This document shows positions 58,122-64,000 of a DNA stretch of 64,000 bases, one piece after another. A program made the position numbers and the translations under genes. The DNA comes from Pedobacter hiemivivus (GTDB taxonomy: Bacteria; Bacteroidota; Bacteroidia; Sphingobacteriales; Sphingobacteriaceae). Position 1 is the first letter of the stretch. Every line of letters begins with the position of its first letter. The notes under the pieces are model-generated. The model made no database searches. It had not been told where the DNA came from and saw nothing but the letters and a program-made list of their open reading frames with translations. The stretch covers positions 62,001 to 126,000 of the forward strand of contig NZ_SJSM01000013.1 in the NCBI RefSeq assembly GCF_004331685.1, written 5' to 3'.

Positions 58122-59825
58122 ATGATTTTAAACAACTATTTGACAAGCATGAAAGTGCTTGTCATTGGGCTTTTCCTACTTTTTGGCTCTGTTACCTGCG
58201 CATTAGCACAGGAAGCAGATACTTCGACTGCTGATCTTGAATTTACCGAGATTGCACCAGAAGAGGCTCCTAAAGCTGATACAGCCATAGTTGCTCCGGC
58301 AACAACCATTACAGATACTACAAAAAAGATAACAACCACAAGCAGCGATGCAAAAGCTAATAAAGCAGAAAAGGAAAAAACCTTATGGGAAACCTTTATT
58401 GCAGGATTAGTAGGTGGGTTTTTAGCATTTTTAATGCCTTGTATCTTTCCAATGGTTCCATTAACCATTAGTTACTTTACAAAAAGAGCCGGAAGTAAAA
58501 GCAAGGGCATTGGTCAGGCTTTAATTTATGGACTATCTATTATTGTCATCTACGTAGCTTTTGGCTTGTTGATTACCGTAATATTTGGCTCTGCAGGATT
58601 AAATGCTTTAAGTGCCAGTGGCTTATTTAATTTCTTATTCTTCATCCTACTCGTAGTGTTTGCCATCTCCTTCTTTGGAGCGTTTGAAATCACCCTACCT
58701 AGCTCTATTGTAAACAAAATAGACAACAAAGCAGACAACAGTAAAGGTCTTGGCGGTATTTTCTTTATGGCCGCTTCTTTAGCTTTGGTGTCTTTTTCTT
58801 GTACAGGACCAATTATCGGTACCTTATTGGTACAGGCAAGTTCTAAAGGTGAATTACTGGCACCAGCAATCGGGATGTTCGGATTTGCGCTTGCTTTAGC
58901 TTTACCGTTTACTTTATCAGCGATATTCCCTGGATTTTTAAGTAGTATGCCTAAATCAGGTGGTTGGTTAAACAGCGTAAAGGTATGCCTGGGTTTCCTG
59001 GAACTGGCTTTAGCTTTAAAATTCCTTTCCTCAGCTGATTTGGCCTGGCATTGGGAATGGTTTGACAGAGAGATCTTCTTAGTCCTGTGGATCGTGATCT
59101 TCACCCTAATGGGAATTTATCTCCTTGGAAAGATCAAGTTTTCACACGATAGCGATGTTCCTTTTGTGTCTGTACCTAGGTTATTCTTCGCCATTCTATC
59201 GTTTTCATTCGCGATGTACATGGTTCCCGGTTTATGGGGAGCGCCAGTAAGCGTATTGAGTGGATTGGCTCCGCCGATGAATACACAGGATTTTATCTTA
59301 AGTGGAAATGGATCGTCAGGTGGTTCAAGTGCTGCATCAGCTGACTTCCCTGCTAAAGTAAAATATAGCGAATCGTTGAAACCACCTGTAGGCTTCCACC
59401 CATTCTTTGATTTAGATGAAGGTTTGGAATATGCGAAGAAGGTAGGTAAACCTGTTTTGCTTGACTTTACCGGACATACTTGTGTAAACTGCAGAAGAAT
59501 GGAAGATCTGGTTTGGGTTGACAAAGAAGTTGCCCGCCTGATCAATGAAGAATATGTATTGATCCAGCTATATGCTGATGATCGTAACATTAAAATGCCA
59601 GCAGAGAAAGTTCATTACTCGGACATTTTGAAACGCAAGACGGATGATTTAGGTTATTGGAACCTGGATTTCCAGGCGACAAGATATGGATCAAATGCTC
59701 AGCCATTATATGTATTGGCCGGTCATGATTTGAATCCCCTGGTACCTGCTCAAGGCGCCATCTTTGATGCTAAAGAATACGCAACTTATCTTAAAAGTGG
59801 CCTTGCTAATTTTAAGAGCAAATAA
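58122..59825 (+). CDS. DsbD-like thiol:disulfide interchange protein
   Basis: This 567-residue protein has a signal peptide, then about eight membrane helices of the DsbD/CcdA type with the two key cysteines Cys107 (MPCIFPMVPLT) and Cys227 (SFSCTGPIIG). A C-terminal thioredoxin-like domain follows (about 430-567) with the CVNC motif (Cys454/Cys457) in DFTGHTCVNCRRMED. It carries electrons from cytosolic thioredoxin across the membrane. The N-terminal domain is encoded by the preceding gene, so the system is split. The start may be codon 10 (MKVLVIG). Confidence 0.94.
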   Translation: MILNNYLTSMKVLVIGLFLLFGSVTCALAQEADTSTADLEFTEIAPEEAPKADTAIVAPATTITDTTKKITTTSSDAKANKAEKEKTLWETFIAGLVGGFLAFLMPCIFPMVPLTISYFTKRAGSKSKGIGQALIYGLSIIVIYVAFGLLITVIFGSAGLNALSASGLFNFLFFILLVVFAISFFGAFEITLPSSIVNKIDNKADNSKGLGGIFFMAASLALVSFSCTGPIIGTLLVQASSKGELLAPAIGMFGFALALALPFTLSAIFPGFLSSMPKSGGWLNSVKVCLGFLELALALKFLSSADLAWHWEWFDREIFLVLWIVIFTLMGIYLLGKIKFSHDSDVPFVSVPRLFFAILSFSFAMYMVPGLWGAPVSVLSGLAPPMNTQDFILSGNGSSGGSSAASADFPAKVKYSESLKPPVGFHPFFDLDEGLEYAKKVGKPVLLDFTGHTCVNCRRMEDLVWVDKEVARLINEEYVLIQLYADDRNIKMPAEKVHYSDILKRKTDDLGYWNLDFQATRYGSNAQPLYVLAGHDLNPLVPAQGAIFDAKEYATYLKSGLANFKSK

Positions 59826-59835
59826 AGACTCAACC

Positions 59836-59891
59836 AACGTTATGATAAGAACAATAGCTTTTTAGGAGCTAATTATTCTTATCATAACGTT
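59836..59891. repeat. Long perfect inverted repeat
   Basis: AACGTTATGATAAGAA and TTCTTATCATAACGTT are perfect 16-bp arms separated by 24 bases that themselves pair in part (TAGCT/AGCTA). No T run follows. It lies between the DsbD gene and the metalloprotease gene. Confidence 0.8.
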
Positions 59892-59929
59892 ATACCATAC
59901 CAAACAATCATATAAAAACTATAATCTAA

Positions 59930-62482
59930 ATGAAGAAATTAAGTTTGATCGCACTGGTGCTTTTCTGCGCCAGCTATCAGGGTTTTTCGCAGAAAAAAAA
60001 TCCAAAAACGCCAACTCCAGCACCAGCTATGGTGCCACCAAGTGGTAATCCGAATGCAATGAACCGCCCGGGCGGGCCAGCAACTGCTCCAAAACCCTAT
60101 AACCAGGTTATAACGGCTAAAGCAAAAACAGACAAAGGTTTGTTTAAAGTTCATTTTTTAGAAGATCGCTATTTCTTTGAAATCGCAGATTCATTATTGG
60201 GCAGAGAGATATTAACTGTAAATAGAATAAGTAAGGCTGCTGCTGGTAACCGTGCTTCTATGATCGGTTATGGTGGTGATCAAATTGGCGACAATGTGAT
60301 CAGCTTTGAAAAAGGACCTTCAAACAAGATATATTTAAAGAGTATTTCTTTTGGCGAGCGTGCAAAAGATACTACAGAGCAGGGGATGTACAAATCTGTA
60401 ATGAATTCGAACATTCAGCCTTTGGTAGCTTCTTTTGATATCAAAGCTTTTGCTAAAGATTCTATTTCTGGTGTTAAAGGGGTTGTTATTGATGTTACTG
60501 ACTATATGAACAGCGATAATGATATTTTCTTTTTTGACGCAGGAACAAAAAAATCATTGTCATTAGCTGGGCAAATTCCTGATAGGAGCTATATCAAGGA
60601 AATTAAAGCTTTCCCTATGAATATAGAGATCAGAACGCTTAAAACCTATACAAAATCTGCTCCGCAAGGACCAATGGGTATGGGTGCCCCATCTTCAACA
60701 CCGGCAACCTACGAACTTAACAGTTCAATGGTATTGTTACCGTCTAGAGAAATGAAACCAAGATTCTTTGATCCAAGGGTAGGTTATTTTGCTACTGGTT
60801 ACGTTGATTTTGACGCCAATACACAAGGTGTAAAAAATCAATCATTAATTACACGTTGGAAGTTAGAGCCAAAAGCTGAAGATATTGAAAAATATAAAAG
60901 AGGTGAATTGGTTGAGCCTAAAAAACAAATCGTTTATTATATCGATCCTGCAACTCCAAAGAAATGGGTTCCTTACCTTATTCAAGGTGTAAATGACTGG
61001 CAGGTTGCTTTTGAAAAAGCAGGTTTTAAAAATGCTATTGTAGCTAAAGAAGCACCAAGTGATCCATCGTGGAGCATGGAAGATGCAAGACATAGTGTTA
61101 TCGTTTACAAACCTTCTGATATTGCTAATGCAAGTGGTCCACACGTACATGATCCACGTACAGGTGAAATTATCGAAACACACATCAACTGGTATCACAA
61201 CATCATGCAGTTGTTAAGAAACTGGTATTTTATCCAGGCTTCTGCAATTGATCCTCAAGCGCGCAAGATGAAGTTTGATGATAAATTAATGGGCGAATTG
61301 ATTCGTTTTGTGTCTTCACATGAAGTTGGACATACTTTAGGTTTACGTCATAACTTTGGCTCTTCGGCAACAGTTCCTGTTGAGAAGTTAAGAGATAAAC
61401 AATGGGTTGAGAAAAACGGACATACGCCATCAATTATGGATTATGCACGTTTCAATTACGTTGCTCAACCAGAAGATAACATTAGTGCTAAAGGTATTTT
61501 TCCAAGAATTGGTGACTACGATATGTGGGCAATTGAATGGGGATACAGATGGTTACCTGAATTTAATACTGCTGAAGATGAAGCAAGTTATTCTAATCAA
61601 ACCATTATTAAAAGAGTTGGTGCAGACAAACGTTTAGCTTTCGGAACTGAAAGTGACTCAAATGATCCACGTAACCAAAGTGAAGATATTGGCGATAACG
61701 CGATGGTAGCTTCTGCTTATGGTATCAAAAATCTTAAGCGTATTTTACCTAATATTTTAACTTGGAGCAAAGAGCCTAACGAAAGCTATCAGAACGCAAA
61801 AACACTTTACTCTGAAGTTGTTGGTCAGTATGGCCGCTATATGGGACACGTTGTTAAAAATGTGGCTGGTATTTACACAACACCTAAAACTATTGAAGAA
61901 AAAGGTGGTATGTATCAGGCCGTGCCTTTTGCAAAACAAAAGGAAGCAATGACTTTCCTTAACGCACAATTGTTTGCTACGCCAACATGGTTAATCAACA
62001 AAGAATTAATTGAACGTACTGGTGTAAATCCAACAGACCTTTTCCAAGGTGTTCAAAAAAACACTTTAGGTAAACTTCAAAACGCAAATACCATTGCTAA
62101 ACTGATCAATGCAGAGGCATTGAATGGTGTTAATGCTTATAGTGCAGTTAATCTGTTTAGTGATCTTAAAGCCGGTGTTTGGTCTGAATTGTATTCACAT
62201 AAAAATATTGATGTATACAGAAGGAACTTGCAAAAAGCTTATGTAGATAATATGACTAAGTTAATTGTAGCACCTGCTCCATCATCAAATCCTATGGCAA
62301 ATTTCCCTGGTTTTGGTACGGCTAATCCTATGGGGTCGGATGTTTCAAGCATCGGTCGTGCACATTTAACAACTTTAGCGAAAGATATTCGTGCTGCAAT
62401 ACCTGCTTCAACAGGTATGAGTAAATATCACTTACAAGATTTATTGGTGCGTATCAATTCGGCCTTAAATCCTAAATCGTAA
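59930..62482 (+). CDS. Large secreted zinc metalloprotease (DUF5117/DUF4953 type)
   Basis: The 850-residue protein has a signal peptide (about 1-20, SYQGFSQ) and a Pro-rich linker (about 22-55). It then has the DUF5117-type domain (about 70-310) and a metalloprotease domain with HEVGHTLGLRH at 464-474 (His464, Glu465, His468, His474). The Met-turn candidate is SIMDYARFNY. The rest is a helical DUF4953-like region. These proteins are common in Bacteroidetes and are considered periplasmic or outer-membrane. The biological substrate is unknown. It is probably monocistronic, with a strong terminator after it. Confidence 0.92.
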   Translation: MKKLSLIALVLFCASYQGFSQKKNPKTPTPAPAMVPPSGNPNAMNRPGGPATAPKPYNQVITAKAKTDKGLFKVHFLEDRYFFEIADSLLGREILTVNRISKAAAGNRASMIGYGGDQIGDNVISFEKGPSNKIYLKSISFGERAKDTTEQGMYKSVMNSNIQPLVASFDIKAFAKDSISGVKGVVIDVTDYMNSDNDIFFFDAGTKKSLSLAGQIPDRSYIKEIKAFPMNIEIRTLKTYTKSAPQGPMGMGAPSSTPATYELNSSMVLLPSREMKPRFFDPRVGYFATGYVDFDANTQGVKNQSLITRWKLEPKAEDIEKYKRGELVEPKKQIVYYIDPATPKKWVPYLIQGVNDWQVAFEKAGFKNAIVAKEAPSDPSWSMEDARHSVIVYKPSDIANASGPHVHDPRTGEIIETHINWYHNIMQLLRNWYFIQASAIDPQARKMKFDDKLMGELIRFVSSHEVGHTLGLRHNFGSSATVPVEKLRDKQWVEKNGHTPSIMDYARFNYVAQPEDNISAKGIFPRIGDYDMWAIEWGYRWLPEFNTAEDEASYSNQTIIKRVGADKRLAFGTESDSNDPRNQSEDIGDNAMVASAYGIKNLKRILPNILTWSKEPNESYQNAKTLYSEVVGQYGRYMGHVVKNVAGIYTTPKTIEEKGGMYQAVPFAKQKEAMTFLNAQLFATPTWLINKELIERTGVNPTDLFQGVQKNTLGKLQNANTIAKLINAEALNGVNAYSAVNLFSDLKAGVWSELYSHKNIDVYRRNLQKAYVDNMTKLIVAPAPSSNPMANFPGFGTANPMGSDVSSIGRAHLTTLAKDIRAAIPASTGMSKYHLQDLLVRINSALNPKS

Positions 62483-62508
62483 GTTAATTCCGATTTTCTT
62501 ATTTACTA

Positions 62509-62547
62509 AGAGGCCTGGTCATAAAATATGACCAGGCCTCTTTTTTT
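62509..62547 (+). terminator. Terminator of the metalloprotease gene
   Basis: AGAGGCCTGGTCATA and TATGACCAGGCCTCT form a 15-bp perfect stem with an AAA loop and run into seven Ts. Confidence 0.95.
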
Positions 62548-62591
62548 GTACGTATCGTCAATTAGAGAAAATACAAAAATTGGTAATGACG

Positions 62592-62694
62592 ATCGTATTA
62601 TATGCTCCTAGTCATCCTGAATTTATTTCAGGATCTCGCAATAGAAGGGTGGTCTTTCTCTTGAGAGGTGCTGAAATAAATTCAGCGTGACGAA
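62592..62694. repeat. REP-like palindromic repeat, copy 2 (paired)
   Basis: This copy has the same start as copy 1 at 33.4 kb (TATGCTCCTAGTCATCCTGA). It continues with TTTATTTCAGGATCTC, about 25 bases of unrelated sequence, and the inverted arm GCTGAAATAAATTCAGCGTG. The whole is a roughly 100-base imperfect palindrome between the metalloprotease and sensor-kinase genes. Confidence 0.75.
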
Positions 62695-62698
62695 CGCT

Positions 62699-63787
62699 TT
62701 AATTTAGTTCAATTCTCAGCATAACATTAAAGTAATTATTGATATCTTTTTCAGTTTCCAATGATGCCATACTTTCGTAGACCATGCGAAGCCTTTTCCT
62801 GATGTTTTCTAAGCCAATATGATGGCTTGTGCTTGTTGTTTTTGTGTTGATTAAGTTTGAGGTTTGAACAACTATCGTTCGACCATCACAGCTAATAGAA
62901 ACGCGTGCTGGGTGCTCATATTGTAAAAGATCTCCATGCTTAAACATATTTTCAACAAGGGTGATCAATATTAAAGGAATGATTTCAACATCTTTCAGAT
63001 TATCATCATAATCCAGAAAGATGTTGAGTCCATTTTCTGACTTGATTTTATGAAGCCTGATCAGGTTTTCTACTTGTTCAATCTCATTCGTCAATGGCGT
63101 GAAATTACGATCGGCATCTTCCTGTATAGCATACCTCATCATTTCAGAAAGTGACATGATTGCATCAGCAGCTTCAGGAACTACTTTACGCGTATTTGAA
63201 TAAATGAAGCTCAATGTATTAAATAGAAAGTGTGGGTTGATCTGCGCTTTTAAATGAGCATGTTGAGATTTTACCAGCTCTGCTTGAACGTTTTGATGCT
63301 CGATGATCATCAGCAAACGTTCTTTTTCTACCTGCTGTGCAGTCTTCCTTTCTTTTAAATAGTTCGTCAGATAATAGTATCCTGAAGAGAAAAGTAAGAA
63401 ATACGATGTTCTCCAAACCCCATTCGCTATGGATGTACTATTGAGTTCGACAGGTGTATAAACAGTCAGGCCGGCAAATTTGTGCAAAAAGGCTACGATA
63501 TATATAGTCAGAGGAACGTATATAACAATCTCTATTAAAACTAGCACTGGAAGCAACCAACTAGTTTTTGAACTCTCGGTTTTTGTTGCGGGCATAACCA
63601 CATGCGCATGAAAGTAAAACAAGCAAATGTTCAGAATATAAAATACAGCATAATTACTAAAAGTAGCAAAGTACCCCCTTAAAATTCCGGTTACCACAAC
63701 CTCGTAAAAAATAAATAGGGACCAGGCTACAAAATGAATCTGGTTCTTCTTAATTATAAATAAAATATCTTGCAAATGCTTTTTCAT
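62699..63787 (-). CDS. LytS/YehU-type membrane sensor kinase
   Basis: The 362-residue protein has four membrane helices (about 15-35, 40-65, 75-100 and 120-140) and a His_kinase-type cytosolic domain with the phospho-acceptor region AQINPHFLFNTLSFIYSNTR. An HATPase-like domain follows with LVENMFKHGD (N box) and HHIGLENIRKRLRMVY. This short kinase family works with LytTR-type response regulators. The gene encoding the LytTR domain ends 12 bases before its start codon on the same strand, so the pair is an operon. The stimulus is unknown. Confidence 0.93.
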   Translation of the reverse strand: MKKHLQDILFIIKKNQIHFVAWSLFIFYEVVVTGILRGYFATFSNYAVFYILNICLFYFHAHVVMPATKTESSKTSWLLPVLVLIEIVIYVPLTIYIVAFLHKFAGLTVYTPVELNSTSIANGVWRTSYFLLFSSGYYYLTNYLKERKTAQQVEKERLLMIIEHQNVQAELVKSQHAHLKAQINPHFLFNTLSFIYSNTRKVVPEAADAIMSLSEMMRYAIQEDADRNFTPLTNEIEQVENLIRLHKIKSENGLNIFLDYDDNLKDVEIIPLILITLVENMFKHGDLLQYEHPARVSISCDGRTIVVQTSNLINTKTTSTSHHIGLENIRKRLRMVYESMASLETEKDINNYFNVMLRIELN

Positions 63788-63799
63788 TCATGTATTAGG

Positions 63800-64000
63800 C
63801 TAATCTGGTACTCCTCTATTTGATCTTAATGTTTTCTTCTCTAAGAAAGTCAGAAAATGTTTTTTATAAGTTGTACCTAATGGTACTTCAAGTTTATTGT
63901 TTAAAGTAATCGAGGCACCTTCTACTTTATTGATGAAATCCATAGAGATAATAAATGATCTTTGGACCCTGATAAAAGAATTATTACCGTCTAGTTTGGC
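63800..64000 (-). CDS. LytTR-type response regulator, C-terminal part
   Basis: The gene's start lies beyond the window's right edge. The 66 visible residues are the end of a LytTR DNA-binding domain: FIRVQRSFIISMDFINKVEG, then the ITLNNKLEVPLGTTYKKHF segment and the end at RGVPD. It precedes the LytS-type sensor kinase by 12 bases on the same strand, forming a two-component pair. The receiver domain cannot be seen. Confidence 0.85.
   Translation of the reverse strand, partial: AKLDGNNSFIRVQRSFIISMDFINKVEGASITLNNKLEVPLGTTYKKHFLTFLEKKTLRSNRGVPD

Noticed and set aside
62592..62694. Insertion sequence remnant
   Set aside because: No transposase coding signal or target-site duplication was seen; the REP-like explanation fits better.

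Overview
The window looks like a chromosomal segment of a Bacteroidetes bacterium, most likely Sphingobacteriaceae (Pedobacter or a close relative). Several things point there: A+T-rich DNA, promoters of the TAnnTTTG type, a FecI/FecR/SusC/SusD locus, a split DsbD, a GH109 protein, FabV, and a class II B12-dependent ribonucleotide reductase. The genus is inferred from gene content, not computed. I see no insertion sequence, prophage, CRISPR array or rRNA. There is one tRNA (Lys-TTT), two decayed gene remnants and two copies of a REP-like palindromic repeat.

Layout. 1-5.9 kb: the end of pncB, tRNA-Lys, a GNAT remnant, then a divergent Aat-like protein followed by a radical SAM protein with an unusual cysteine spacing, and small or accessory genes (methyltransferase, SRPBCC protein). 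6.4-13 kb: nrdJ, small disordered or acidic proteins, an 11-bp tandem repeat, an erythromycin-esterase remnant and a large MscS channel. 13.2-20.8 kb: a signalling island with a NarL-type regulator, an ECF sigma factor, a CheB-CheR-PAS fusion, a PAS histidine kinase, a stand-alone CheB and a CheY-like receiver, with no chemoreceptor or CheA. 21-29 kb: housekeeping genes (DoxX, efp, DUF488, HipA-like kinase with DUF3037, idi, fabV, pyc).

29-50.6 kb: carbohydrate metabolism. A hexuronate set consists of an ExuT-like transporter with an aldehyde dehydrogenase, kdgK-eda, and an SDR fructuronate reductase with uxuA and a LacI regulator. A 19-bp near-identical motif lies upstream of both the transporter and the kdgK/SDR divergent promoter, which suggests one regulon. 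Embedded in this region is a FecI-FecR-SusC-SusD outer-membrane uptake locus beside an aminosugar-kinase-like gene, a LacI regulator and a GH109 (alpha-N-acetylgalactosaminidase family) protein. Two copies of the LacI-type palindrome CAAACGTTTG flank that lacI gene.

50.7-57.3 kb: a TetR regulator and an AcrA-AcrB-TolC type efflux operon, with three copies of a TetR-like operator. 57.7-64 kb: a split DsbD system, a large zinc metalloprotease, and a LytT/LytS-type two-component pair cut by the right edge.

The most promising undescribed unit is the Aat-like/CX4CX2C radical SAM pair, in which the positions aligned with the Aat catalytic residues are changed. Also worth attention are an aldehyde dehydrogenase whose general-base Glu is replaced by Gly at the exact family spacing, a duplicated promoter-like element before the ECF sigma gene, and the shared hexuronate motif. 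All family calls come from reading the sequence; no database search was run.
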